A stretch of 12,204 bases of DNA from an uncultured Clostridia bacterium (GCA_947176975.1 CAMWSW010000011.1:1-12204); one strand, 5' to 3'; positions 5,513-12,085 are shown, counted from the first letter of the stretch. The notes: generated by a model not told the origin, from the letters alone. Made by a program: numbers and translations.

Positions 5513-7507
5513 TTAATTCAGCGACACTCCTTGCAATAAATCCAAATACTTTGAAAGCATCTCATCATATTCGGTATAAATGCTACCCTCTTGCATAAGA
5601 TTGTCGGCAATGTCTTTGCACTCTTCGATAAGTCTTTTGTTGATAAATACGCCAATCTTACCGCTGCCGCCACTTTGGTTGACGCCCAAGAAGTCGCCGT
5701 ATCCTCTCATGTCCGCGTCTATCTCGGCAATCTTGAGTCCGTCGCGGTTGTTTTGAAGAGCATTGAGACGCTCGTTTTCTTCCTGCTTGGAAGTATGCAA
5801 GAAACAGTACGACTTGATATTGGGATTTCTGCCCACTCTTCCGCGCAGTTGATGAAGCGCAGCCAAACCGAATCTGTCGCTGTTGAGGACCGCCATTACG
5901 CTTGCGCGCTGACTGTCTATGCCAACCTCTATGACAGACGTCGCAATAAGCGCGTCGATATCACCCGCGTAAAATCTCGACATAATATCGCTCTTTTCCT
6001 TGTCTTTCATGCTGCCGTAGACGAGTCCGACGTTGATATCTGCAAGTTCTTTTTTGACAAGTTGTTTATAGAGCATCTTTGCCGAAAATACTTCAAGTCC
6101 CTCGCTGTCTTCCACAAGCGGACAGACGATGTAAGCTTGCTCGCCGTAAGATACTCTTTCTATTATAAATTTATACAGTCCTTTGAGTTTGTCGTCGCCC
6201 ATAACGAAAGTGGATATATTATCGCCCGTACCCTCTCTGGGTTGAAGTACAGACATATCCAAGTCTCCGTATATCGAAAGCGCCAAAGCTCTTGGAATGG
6301 GCGTTGCGCTCATTACTAAAGTATCTACGCCGATTGCCTTGTCTTCAAGTTTGCTCTTTTGTCTTACGCCGAATCGATGTAATTCGTCTATGACTATAAG
6401 CCCGAGATTGTCAAACTTGACTTTGTCGTTGAGTACGGCGTGCGTACCGACTATTAGGTCAAGTTCTCCCTTGCCAAGCGCAGTGATGATCGCCTTTTTG
6501 TCCGCCGCAGTGGTGGACGACGTGAGCAAAGCCACTCTCAACTTGTCTCCAAAGAGCGACAGCGAAGTCTTATAATGCTGACGGGCAAGAATTTCCGTAG
6601 GCGCCATAATTGCCGATTGCCTTCCGCATTTCTTGGCAAATAAGCAAGTGAGCAAGGCAATTACCGTCTTACCCGAGCCTACGTCGCCCATCAACATTCT
6701 GTTGGTATGCCTCTCTCCCCTCAAGTCGTCGATGATTTCCTCTATAGCTTTGTTCTGCGACGGCGTCAACTTGTAAGGCAAGTCGGCAATATCCTGTCTG
6801 ATATCTTCAAGACTGCATAGATATGGGTGAGGCTTTTTATTTGCTGAATTGTTCTTGATAATTCTATACGCGATAATTTGATATACCAACTCTTCTATGG
6901 CGATGCGCTTGCGGGCTGACTTCGTAATCTCCATATCAATGGGATCGTGTACTATTCTGAAAGCCTTGTCAAGCGTCATTTCGCAGTACTCGTCAAGACG
7001 GCTGGCAATATGAGTAGAGTCAAGACAAGCTTTGACAATATTGCGAAAGGTCTGTTGTCCTACGGCATCCTTGAGCGGATAAATGGGAACTATGCCCTGC
7101 AAGCGCTTATTCTCTTCGGCTTTTTCAAAACTTGGATTAGACATTTCGATTTTTTTGCCGTTGAGCCTTGCCTTGCCCCAAAACAAAAATTCTCCGCTCT
7201 GCTTCAAGAGCGACACAACGAAAGGTGAATTAAACCAGGTCAATTTGATCTTCTTACCTTGAGTATTAAGCGTGGCGGTGCAAAACGATAAGCCCCTCTT
7301 TGCCCTTATAAGTCCGCTTACGGAAGTCAAAAAGCCTTTGAGCAAGACGTAATCTCCGCTCTCTATGCTCTCCAAATCCGTCTCTTTGGTCATATCCCAA
7401 TAGAATTTGGGATAAAAATAAATGGCGTCACGAGGAGTGATTATTCCAAGTTTGTTGAGTTTTTCCGCAGTCTTTGCGCCTACTCCTTTTACGTCGGTAA
7501 GTTCCAT
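5513..7507 (-). CDS. recG: ATP-dependent DNA helicase RecG
   Basis: A 664-residue branch-migration helicase that remodels stalled replication forks and recombination junctions. Domains: N-terminal helix-hairpin-like segment (1-50) and wedge OB fold (about 55-145); helicase lobe 1 with Walker A GDVGSGKT (274-281), APTEILA (302-308), motif II DELH (374-377) before RFG, and SATPIPR (400-406); lobe 2 with TSVIEVGID (523-531) and QLRGRVGR (553-560); then the RecG-specific DFLGVNQSG (605-613). The length is slightly below the usual 680. Motif II is DELH rather than the usual DEQH. The start is ATG 7507 with GGAAGGG just upstream; an in-frame TTG at 7519 has no ribosome site and overlaps the purine stretch. 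A strong promoter lies at 7600-7628. In Bacillus recG follows yloV-sdaAB-sdaAA; here it follows the yloV homologue directly. Confidence 0.98.
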   Translation of the reverse strand: MELTDVKGVGAKTAEKLNKLGIITPRDAIYFYPKFYWDMTKETDLESIESGDYVLLKGFLTSVSGLIRAKRGLSFCTATLNTQGKKIKLTWFNSPFVVSLLKQSGEFLFWGKARLNGKKIEMSNPSFEKAEENKRLQGIVPIYPLKDAVGQQTFRNIVKACLDSTHIASRLDEYCEMTLDKAFRIVHDPIDMEITKSARKRIAIEELVYQIIAYRIIKNNSANKKPHPYLCSLEDIRQDIADLPYKLTPSQNKAIEEIIDDLRGERHTNRMLMGDVGSGKTVIALLTCLFAKKCGRQSAIMAPTEILARQHYKTSLSLFGDKLRVALLTSSTTAADKKAIITALGKGELDLIVGTHAVLNDKVKFDNLGLIVIDELHRFGVRQKSKLEDKAIGVDTLVMSATPIPRALALSIYGDLDMSVLQPREGTGDNISTFVMGDDKLKGLYKFIIERVSYGEQAYIVCPLVEDSEGLEVFSAKMLYKQLVKKELADINVGLVYGSMKDKEKSDIMSRFYAGDIDALIATSVIEVGIDSQRASVMAVLNSDRFGLAALHQLRGRVGRNPNIKSYCFLHTSKQEENERLNALQNNRDGLKIAEIDADMRGYGDFLGVNQSGGSGKIGVFINKRLIEECKDIADNLMQEGSIYTEYDEMLSKYLDLLQGVSLN

Positions 7508-7562
7508 ATGCCCTTCCAATAATACTATATAATTATATACTTATTATTAACTATGATAAAAT

Positions 7563-7576
7563 CAACTATATAGTTG
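7563..7576. other. 14-bp perfect palindrome in the recG leader
   Basis: CAACTATATAGTTG is its own reverse complement and lies about 17 bases after the predicted recG transcript start. It could be a small leader hairpin or a protein site. In this AT-rich stretch the meaning is uncertain. Confidence 0.3.
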
Positions 7577-7599
7577 TAGATAAATATATTGATATGATA

Positions 7600-7628
7600 A
7601 GTATATTAGAAAGGCAAAAAATAGTCAA
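7600..7628 (-). promoter_or_regulatory. Sigma-A promoter of recG
   Basis: On minus: TTGACT (7628-7623), exactly 17 bases, TATACT (7605-7600). The predicted start near 7593 gives a leader of about 85 bases. One dyad operator (7650-7664) lies 21 bp upstream of the -35 box, and the terminator of the preceding gene lies further upstream, so recG has its own transcription unit. Confidence 0.75.
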
Positions 7629-7649
7629 GCGGAGTGCTATATAAACAAA

Positions 7650-7664
7650 TTGAACATTGTTCAA
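7650..7664. promoter_or_regulatory. Dyad operator-like site, copy C (upstream of recG)
   Basis: TTGAACATTGTTCAA: two perfect 7-base arms (TTGAACA/TGTTCAA) around one base. It is one of four copies in the window of the motif that reads TTGAACRNTGTTCAA on minus. Its position upstream of the recG -35 would suit an activator or an overlapping upstream promoter. Confidence 0.55.
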
Positions 7665-7727
7665 ACATTGTAAATTTTATAATATGCTACTTATATGGGA
7701 TATTATGAGTAATGAAATTTGCCTAGA

Positions 7728-7766
7728 TAAAAAACAATCTGCAAGCATAGTTTAACGCTTGCAGAT
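7728..7766 (-). terminator. Rho-independent terminator of the asp23-fakA unit
   Basis: A perfect 10-bp stem (7737-7746 with 7757-7766, GCTTGCAGAT type) and a 10-base loop. On minus it is followed by TTGTTTTTTATC. It lies 70 bp after the fakA-like stop codon. Confidence 0.9.
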
Positions 7767-7768
7767 AT

Positions 7769-7783
7769 TTGAACAACGTTCAG
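7769..7783. promoter_or_regulatory. Dyad operator-like site, copy D (between fakA stop and its terminator)
   Basis: TTGAACAACGTTCAG on plus, one mismatch from the symmetric form. It lies 53 bp after the fakA-like stop and directly beside the terminator stem, so it would be in the 3' untranslated region. I see no promoter for it to control. Confidence 0.45.
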
Positions 7784-7836
7784 AAATATGTATTTTTAGT
7801 ATATTTATATCATAATATATCTTATTTGAGCTGATA

Positions 7837-9471
7837 TTATTCTACAGATATCAAGTAATAGTAATGAGGCTGTCCGCCGAAATAACTTACGATATCAAAG
7901 TCCTCATACTTTTGCTTGAGCTTTTCGACAAGTTTGTCAGCATCCTCTTTGCTTACGCCCTCGCCGTAATAAAGAGTGATAACTTCACTCCACTCGTCCA
8001 CCAATTTGGCTATGACTGCCATTGTAGTCTCTTCGACGCTCTTTGAATCTGCAATAATCGTCTTGCCATCCAAGCCGATTATATCTCCTTCGGATATATC
8101 AAAGCCGTCAAGATTGGTATTACGCACTGCATTGGTGACTTCTCCGCACTTCAAATCAGCAAAAGCAGAAGTCATTTCACTGACGTTGACTTCTATGCTT
8201 TGATTTATGTCAAATGCAAACGCAGCTCTGATTCCTTGGGCAATTTCCGTAGTCGGGATGACTTCAACGTGCTTTTGAGTGAGTTCTTTGACTTTTTCAG
8301 CCGCCATAATGATGTTTTTATTATTAGGGAGAATAATCACGTTGTCAGAATTGACTTTTTCCACAGCCGTCAAGATATCTTCGACGCTTGGATTCATAGT
8401 CTGACCGCCCTCGATTACCTCGTCAATAGTCAATTCTTTGAATATATTGGCTATTCCTTCGCCTGCGCAAATAGAAATTACACCGATTGCCTTCTTTGTT
8501 TTTTCTCTTTCGGCTACCAACGCTCTGTGTTGTTCAAGCATATTTTCTATCTTAACCTTGTCTAATTCGCCAAGTTGCAGTGCGTTGTATAACGCACGGT
8601 TAGGCTGATTGGTGTGTACGTGAACTTTAATAAGATTTACGTCTCCTATTACGATTACACAATCGCCGATAGCCATAAGCTTGTCTCTCAACTTCTCAAT
8701 ATCTTCTTCCGTAACGTGCTTTTTGAGGTTGATTACGAAATATTCGGTGCAATATGCGTATTTGATATTGTCCAAATCGTGTTCATCACTGCCGAAAGCA
8801 TCCAAAATAGGAGTCGGAACGACTGAATTTTCGCTATCTTCAATAACTTCGGGGATATCTACGCCAGCCAAAGCGTTGTAAAAACCTTGGAATACGCACA
8901 AAAGACCTCTACCGCCGGCATCTACTACGCCCGCTTGTTTCAAGACAGGCAACATATCCGGCGTCTTTTGAAGAATTTCTTCACCTTTCTTTATAAGCCC
9001 ATCAAAAAAGTTGATAAAAGAAGCATTTTTATTAGCTATTGAAGGAGCGTTTTCTGCCATATATCTTATGACTGTCAACACCGTACCTTCTTTCGGCTTG
9101 GTAACTGCGTTGTACGCTACTTCCCTCGAATATCTCAATGCATTGGCAAAAGACTTTGTGGTAATGGACTTTTCGTCTGCCAAAACCACAGCCAAACCCT
9201 TTATAATCTGTGACAGTATAACTCCCGAGTTTCCTCTTGCGCCCTTAAGCGCTCCTCTTGAGTACGCTGTCAAAATTTCTCTTATATCGTCAGTCTCTAC
9301 GGCTTTTACTTCTTTTACCGCAGAAGCCATCGTAAGCGACATATTCGTTCCCGTGTCGCCGTCGGGTACCGGAAAGACGTTGAGAGAGTCGACCATAGCC
9401 TTATTGGCTTTGAGGTATCTGTAACCTCCGTCAATCATCTCCAATATCTTGGCGCTATCTAAAACTTTCAT
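7837..9471 (-). CDS. fakA: DAK-type fatty acid kinase FakA homologue (YloV)
   Basis: A 544-residue cytoplasmic kinase of the YloV/FakA family. Known members phosphorylate fatty acids carried by a FakB (DegV-family) protein, feeding exogenous fatty acids into phospholipid synthesis. The N-terminal DhaL/DAK2 domain (about 1-200) carries NVFPVPDGDTGTNM (31-44), whose aspartates bind Mg-ATP, then RGALKGARGNSGVILSQ (72-88) and DAGGRGL. The middle part has KYAYCTEYFVINL and VHVHTNQPNRAL. The C-terminal part has GEGIANIFKEL, VIEGGQTMNPS and NNKNIIMAA. All are family patterns, and the length is near the usual 550. It starts 12 bases after the asp23 stop, with GGAG in the gap, so the two are co-transcribed, as in most Firmicutes. 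No fakB is in the window. Confidence 0.95.
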   Translation of the reverse strand: MKVLDSAKILEMIDGGYRYLKANKAMVDSLNVFPVPDGDTGTNMSLTMASAVKEVKAVETDDIREILTAYSRGALKGARGNSGVILSQIIKGLAVVLADEKSITTKSFANALRYSREVAYNAVTKPKEGTVLTVIRYMAENAPSIANKNASFINFFDGLIKKGEEILQKTPDMLPVLKQAGVVDAGGRGLLCVFQGFYNALAGVDIPEVIEDSENSVVPTPILDAFGSDEHDLDNIKYAYCTEYFVINLKKHVTEEDIEKLRDKLMAIGDCVIVIGDVNLIKVHVHTNQPNRALYNALQLGELDKVKIENMLEQHRALVAEREKTKKAIGVISICAGEGIANIFKELTIDEVIEGGQTMNPSVEDILTAVEKVNSDNVIILPNNKNIIMAAEKVKELTQKHVEVIPTTEIAQGIRAAFAFDINQSIEVNVSEMTSAFADLKCGEVTNAVRNTNLDGFDISEGDIIGLDGKTIIADSKSVEETTMAVIAKLVDEWSEVITLYYGEGVSKEDADKLVEKLKQKYEDFDIVSYFGGQPHYYYLISVE

Positions 9472-9483
9472 TACATTCTCCGA

Positions 9484-9834
9484 TTAAACTTTCACGCCCA
9501 CTACGTTGACAATCACACTGTCAACTCTCATACCCGTGTACGTCTCGACGTTGTACTTGACAGTACTTTTGATCGAATCCGTAACGGCGTCAATATTTAT
9601 TCCTTCTTTTAGGACAACGAAAAGTTCAATGTTAATCTTATTTTTTAAAGTGATAATCTTCACTCCCTTACCTGACGGGCATTTGTTGAAAAATTCACTA
9701 ATGCTGTCACTCAACTTGCGTGACACGAGATCAACGACGCCGTAACAATCGGCTGCCGCAAAATGCGCCACCATGGATATAGCCTTATCAGTTATTATTA
9801 TTCTTCCGTAATAATTTGATGTCTTAACTGCCAT
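9484..9834 (-). CDS. yloU: Asp23/Gls24 family envelope-stress-type protein (YloU)
   Basis: A 116-residue member of the Asp23/Gls24 family, which in Firmicutes is typically encoded just upstream of fakA. Seen: GRIIITDKAISMVAHFAAADCYGVVDL (broken here only by family variation) at about 10-36, central KGVKIITLKNKINIELFVVL, and the end VKYNVETYTGMRVDSVIVNVVGVKV, which align along their whole length with YloU. The family is small, soluble and membrane-associated through a partner in staphylococci; its precise task here is unknown. The start fits the family length. There is no Shine-Dalgarno, and the predicted -10 box ends only 9 bases before the ATG (see the promoter entry), so the message is probably leaderless. 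It diverges from rpmB across 193 bp. Confidence 0.92.
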   Translation of the reverse strand: MAVKTSNYYGRIIITDKAISMVAHFAAADCYGVVDLVSRKLSDSISEFFNKCPSGKGVKIITLKNKINIELFVVLKEGINIDAVTDSIKSTVKYNVETYTGMRVDSVIVNVVGVKV

Positions 9835-9843
9835 ATATACTGT

Positions 9844-9873
9844 ATTCTATCAAAAAACACATATCTTATGCAA
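9844..9873 (-). promoter_or_regulatory. Promoter of asp23-fakA giving a near-leaderless mRNA
   Basis: On minus: TTGCAT (9873-9868), an 18-base spacer, TAGAAT (9849-9844). The usual start 6-7 bases after the -10 falls at about 9837-9838, leaving only about 3 bases before the ATG at 9834. There is no ribosome site in that space. Confidence 0.5.
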
Positions 9874-9964
9874 GTGTTTTTATATATTTTAGTTAGGCAA
9901 TTAGAGTATTATAAGCAAAAATACAAAAAATTATAAAAAATTTTGAAAATATGACGAGATTTTC

Positions 9965-9993
9965 TTGCAATTATTTTGCCGTAGTGGTATTAT
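9965..9993 (+). promoter_or_regulatory. Sigma-A promoter of rpmB
   Basis: TTGCAA (9965-9970), exactly 17 bases, TATTAT (9988-9993). A start near 10000 gives a leader of about 28 bases that contains GGAGGT at 10013-10018, nine bases before the ATG. Confidence 0.7.
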
Positions 9994-10027
9994 ATCTAGG
10001 CAAGAATTGAATGGAGGTATTCATATT

Positions 10028-10219
10028 ATGTCTAAAGTATGTGCTATCTGCGGTAAAGGTCAACAAAGTGGTAACAAAGTAAGCCACTCCAACCGTAAAT
10101 ATAGAAGAAGTTGGGGAGCTAACGTTCAAAAAGTTAAAGTCGTAAATGCAAACGGCTCGACTCAAAGTTTGTACGTATGCACCAGATGCTTGCGTAGCGG
10201 TGCTGTTGAGCGCGCTTAA
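10028..10219 (+). CDS. rpmB: 50S ribosomal protein L28, zinc-binding (C+) form
   Basis: A 63-residue L28 of the large ribosomal subunit. Seen: CAIC (C5, C8) and CTRC (C51, C54), two CxxC pairs that make a zinc ribbon (the C+ form), then SHSNRKYRRSWGANVQKVKV and the end LRSGAVERA, typical of L28. The frame is open further upstream to an ATG at 9965, but that would overlap the promoter. The ATG at 10028, with GGAGGT nine bases before it, gives the normal length. It is transcribed away from asp23 and toward spoVM, with a terminator between rpmB and spoVM. The same neighbours flank rpmB in Bacillus, where rpmB is likewise opposite to spoVM. Confidence 0.97.
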   Translation: MSKVCAICGKGQQSGNKVSHSNRKYRRSWGANVQKVKVVNANGSTQSLYVCTRCLRSGAVERA

Positions 10220-10240
10220 TCTAAAAGATTAAAAATTATT

Positions 10241-10275
10241 ACACCCTGATTTATTCAGGGTGTTTTTCTTTTTTG
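10241..10275 (+). terminator. Rho-independent terminator of rpmB, possibly bidirectional
   Basis: The stem ACACCCTGA (10241-10249) pairs with TCAGGGTGT (10255-10263) around a 5-base loop, followed by TTTTTCTTTTTT on plus. On minus it follows the spoVM stop by about 18 bases with a weaker T run, so it may also end the rpe-spoVM transcripts. Confidence 0.92.
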
Positions 10276-10281
10276 TACCGA

Positions 10282-10353
10282 TTATACTTTTCTTTTGAAG
10301 ACTCTCAAGATTGCCTTAATAAATCTTGGTGGATTAATACAAATAATTCTCAT
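10282..10353 (-). CDS. spoVM: SpoVM, amphipathic-helix microprotein that anchors the spore coat
   Basis: A 23-codon gene, too small for normal gene calling. It starts at ATG 10353 after GGAGGG (spacing 4) and stops with TAA at 10284-10282. The peptide begins MRIICINPPRF and continues as a Lys/Arg and Ile/Leu/Val/Phe amphipathic helix ending KRKV. Aligned without gaps to Bacillus subtilis SpoVM (26 residues), it shares I6, P9, F11, I15 and R17, with K/R exchange at 10; P9 is a residue known to matter for forespore localisation. SpoVM sits on the convex forespore membrane and recruits SpoIVA. It lies between rpe and rpmB exactly as in Bacillus, 51 bp after rpe. The position, ribosome site and sequence pattern together make the call strong. 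It is shorter than the Bacillus peptide by three C-terminal residues. Confidence 0.9.
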   Translation of the reverse strand: MRIICINPPRFIKAILRVFKRKV

Positions 10354-10378
10354 AATTCCCTCCAATATTCTTTGTTGC

Positions 10379-10386
10379 AATATATG
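10379..10386 (-). promoter_or_regulatory. Candidate sigma-E -10 element of spoVM
   Basis: CATATATT on minus matches the sigma-E -10 pattern CATACAnT at 6 of 8 and lies 25 bases before the spoVM ATG, inside the 51-bp rpe-spoVM gap. I see no clear -35 element; the -35 would fall in or near the end of rpe. In Bacillus spoVM has its own sigma-E promoter. Confidence 0.3.
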
Positions 10387-10404
10387 AGCGCAATAAAAAT
10401 TGTG

Positions 10405-11055
10405 TTACTTTGATGCCGTCTTTAACTTAATTATAGCTTCTTTGGGACTCTTTGCTCCAAAGATAAAACTACCGCTGACGGCAATATTCAGCCCTCTTTC
10501 TTCCATTTCGGCTATATTATCCACGCTTACGCCGCCGTCAAACTCAATTTCAACGGCTCTGTCGCCTATCAACGCTTTAAGTTCGCTGATTTTTTGCATA
10601 GTCTCGGGAATAAACTTTTGCGCGGAAAATCCCGGGTAAACGCCCATAAGCATAACGAGATCTACCATATCGATGTATTTACTTATGGTATTTACCTCAA
10701 TATTGGGATTGAGTACCAAACCCACCTTTTTGCCGTGTCTGTGCACGGTATCTATTATTGCCTCGACGCTTTCGCTTGCCTCTGCGTGGAAGGTAATAAT
10801 ATCTGCGCCTGCCTCCAAAAACTTGTCGATATACCTCTCGGGTTTAGTAATCATAAGGTGAACGTCCAAAGGAAGCGTAGTATGCTTTCGGATAGCCTTA
10901 ATCATGGGCGGTCCAAACGTGAAATTGGGGCAGAAAATGCCGTCCATTACGTCGCAATGCACCCAATCTGCGCCCCAATCGGCAAGTTTTGACACAGCCG
11001 CTCCCATATTTGCAAAGTCCGCCGACAGTATCGACGGTGAAATCTTGACACTCAT
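10405..11055 (-). CDS. rpe: Ribulose-phosphate 3-epimerase
   Basis: A 216-residue TIM-barrel enzyme that interconverts ribulose 5-phosphate and xylulose 5-phosphate in the pentose phosphate pathway. Seen: ISPSILSADF (5-14) with the catalytic-site serine, HCDVMDG (33-39) with metal-binding H33 and the acid/base D35, DVHLMI with H66, and EFDGGV with D173; the length is usual. The phosphate-binding loop reads MGVYPGFSAQKFI (137-149), where most family members have V-N-P-G-F-G-G-Q, so two glycines are replaced by Ser-Ala and the Asn by Tyr. All catalytic residues are intact, so activity is expected. AAAGGAG precedes the ATG by 8 bases. It lies 84 bp downstream of rsgA and has its own promoter module with a dyad operator; spoVM follows. 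Confidence 0.97.
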   Translation of the reverse strand: MSVKISPSILSADFANMGAAVSKLADWGADWVHCDVMDGIFCPNFTFGPPMIKAIRKHTTLPLDVHLMITKPERYIDKFLEAGADIITFHAEASESVEAIIDTVHRHGKKVGLVLNPNIEVNTISKYIDMVDLVMLMGVYPGFSAQKFIPETMQKISELKALIGDRAVEIEFDGGVSVDNIAEMEERGLNIAVSGSFIFGAKSPKEAIIKLKTASK

Positions 11056-11094
11056 CTTATATTCTCCTTTGTTGACTTATTCATAATTTTTATC

Positions 11095-11123
11095 AAAATA
11101 GGTCGATTAAATGAGTAATTGAA
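11095..11123 (-). promoter_or_regulatory. Candidate promoter of rpe overlapping dyad copy B
   Basis: On minus: TTCAAT (11123-11118), 17 bases ending TAATCGACC, then TATTTT (11100-11095). The -35 lies within the GTTCAA arm of the operator-like dyad at 11119-11133. The layout is the same as before rsgA, which supports it beyond the weak -35 match. Confidence 0.5.
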
Positions 11124-11133
11124 CAGCGTTCAA
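11098..11133 (-). repeat. 36-bp promoter-operator module, copy before rpe
   Basis: On minus: TTGAAC-GCT-GTTCAA, nine unrelated bases, then TAATCGACCTAT. The copy at 12060-12095 has the same dyad, the same 9-base gap and an identical 12-base TAATCGACCTAT, while the gap itself differs. Conserved ends with a diverged middle of fixed length suggest selection on binding sites. Confidence 0.65.
11119..11133. promoter_or_regulatory. Dyad operator-like site, copy B (between rsgA and rpe)
   Basis: TTGAACAGCGTTCAA: perfect 6-base arms with a 3-base centre, starting 7 bases beyond the rsgA stop. It overlaps the -35 of the predicted rpe promoter, a position typical of repressor control. Confidence 0.6.
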
Positions 11134-11139
11134 ATATCA

Positions 11140-12021
11140 TCAATCGTAACGCTTATTCCATCTCTTTTCCACGTATTCAAACAAGCGCGCGTATCTGTCG
11201 TATCTGCTTTGAGCAATCTTTCCGCACTCCACGGCCTTTTTTACTCCGCAAAGTTCTTCTTTGTAATGATTACAACATCTGAATTTGCATTCGTTTGCGT
11301 ACTCGTCAAAATCCGTGTAATACGTCGACAGCCTTGACGGATCGAAAAGAGGTATCTCCAACTTGTTGAATCCGCAAGTATCAGCAATTTGCGTGCCGTC
11401 GTCCAACGTGATTATCTCGATATGACGGGTAGTATTCTTTCCGCGATCGCCTTTCTTGCTCAAATCACCCGTCTTTAGCTTATCTTCACCCAAAATACAG
11501 TTGATAAGCGAAGACTTTCCTACCGCAGACTGACCCGCAAGACAGATAAACTTGCCCTTTATCTTGTCCATAAGCAAATCAATGCCTTGATTGGTCTGCG
11601 TAGATATCACCAAAATGTCCGCAATGTCCTTATAATCGTTGGCTACGTCCTGCGCTACGGCGTCAGCGCCCCGCAAATCGGCTTTATTTATACATATAAT
11701 CGGCTGAATACCATTCTCGGTAGCTCCTATTATCAATTTGTCGACGAGCATCATATCGGGCTTGGGGATTGGCGCAAGTACTATGACTATGCCGTCCATA
11801 TTGCTGACGTAAGGTCTCACGAGTTGAGTACGCCTTGGGCGCACACTCTCGATAATGCCCTCTTTATCCAAAGCAATGTCGACGATGTCGCCAATAAACA
11901 ACTCTCCGTTTTTCTTGAGCTTACCGCGCGGAAAACATTTCACTCTTTCGCCGTTTTCCAAAGCCACGGTATATACTCCGCCCACGCCTTTGATAATTTG
12001 TCCGCTTGTCTTGACTTTGAT
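11140..12021 (-). CDS. rsgA: Ribosome small-subunit-dependent GTPase RsgA, with probable non-NTG start
   Basis: A circularly permuted GTPase that matures the 30S subunit. From the ATC at 12021 it is 293 residues. Seen (this numbering): N-terminal OB fold; G4 NKAD at 112-115; G1 GQSAVGKSS at 163-171; the G2 segment GKNTTRH near 194-200; G3 DTCGF at 214-218; then a zinc site C-x4-C-x-H-x5-C (C245, C250, H252, C258). The first NTG codon is GTG at 11985, but it falls inside the conserved opening SGQIIKGVGGVYTV and has no ribosome site. The frame continues upstream to a stop at 12033-12031, and a perfect AGGAGG (12032-12027) stands 5 bases before ATC 12021 and 2 before ATT 12024. So ATC or ATT is probably the start; starting at GTG instead gives 281 residues. 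rpe follows, as in Bacillus. Confidence 0.93.
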   Translation of the reverse strand: MKVKTSGQIIKGVGGVYTVALENGERVKCFPRGKLKKNGELFIGDIVDIALDKEGIIESVRPRRTQLVRPYVSNMDGIVIVLAPIPKPDMMLVDKLIIGATENGIQPIICINKADLRGADAVAQDVANDYKDIADILVISTQTNQGIDLLMDKIKGKFICLAGQSAVGKSSLINCILGEDKLKTGDLSKKGDRGKNTTRHIEIITLDDGTQIADTCGFNKLEIPLFDPSRLSTYYTDFDEYANECKFRCCNHYKEELCGVKKAVECGKIAQSRYDRYARLFEYVEKRWNKRYD

Positions 12022-12056
12022 AATTGCCTCCTATGCGTATTTACGCAATTTTCTAT

Positions 12057-12085
12057 ATTATAGGTCGATTATTTATTGTTTTGAA
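12057..12085 (-). promoter_or_regulatory. Candidate promoter of rsgA overlapping dyad copy A
   Basis: On minus: TTCAAA (12085-12080), 17 bases ending TAATCGACC, then TATAAT (12062-12057). The start near 12050 leaves a leader of about 28 bases holding AGGAGG. The -35 overlaps the dyad at 12081-12095 exactly as at rpe. Confidence 0.55.

Noticed and set aside
5591..6319. 242-codon plus frame inside recG
   Set aside because: Antisense shadow of a complete RecG with all helicase motifs.
7650..7664. Reading the dyad near recG as a LexA (SOS) box
   Set aside because: All four copies have three bases between GAAC and GTTC, while the Firmicutes SOS box has four; three of the four copies are also near genes not linked to DNA repair.
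7684..7755. 23-codon plus frame between fakA and recG
   Set aside because: It ends inside the terminator stem and has no good ribosome site or promoter spacing.
9965..10027. N-terminal extension of rpmB from ATG 9965
   Set aside because: It would overlap the promoter and add 21 residues not found in L28; the ATG at 10028 has GGAGGT at proper spacing.
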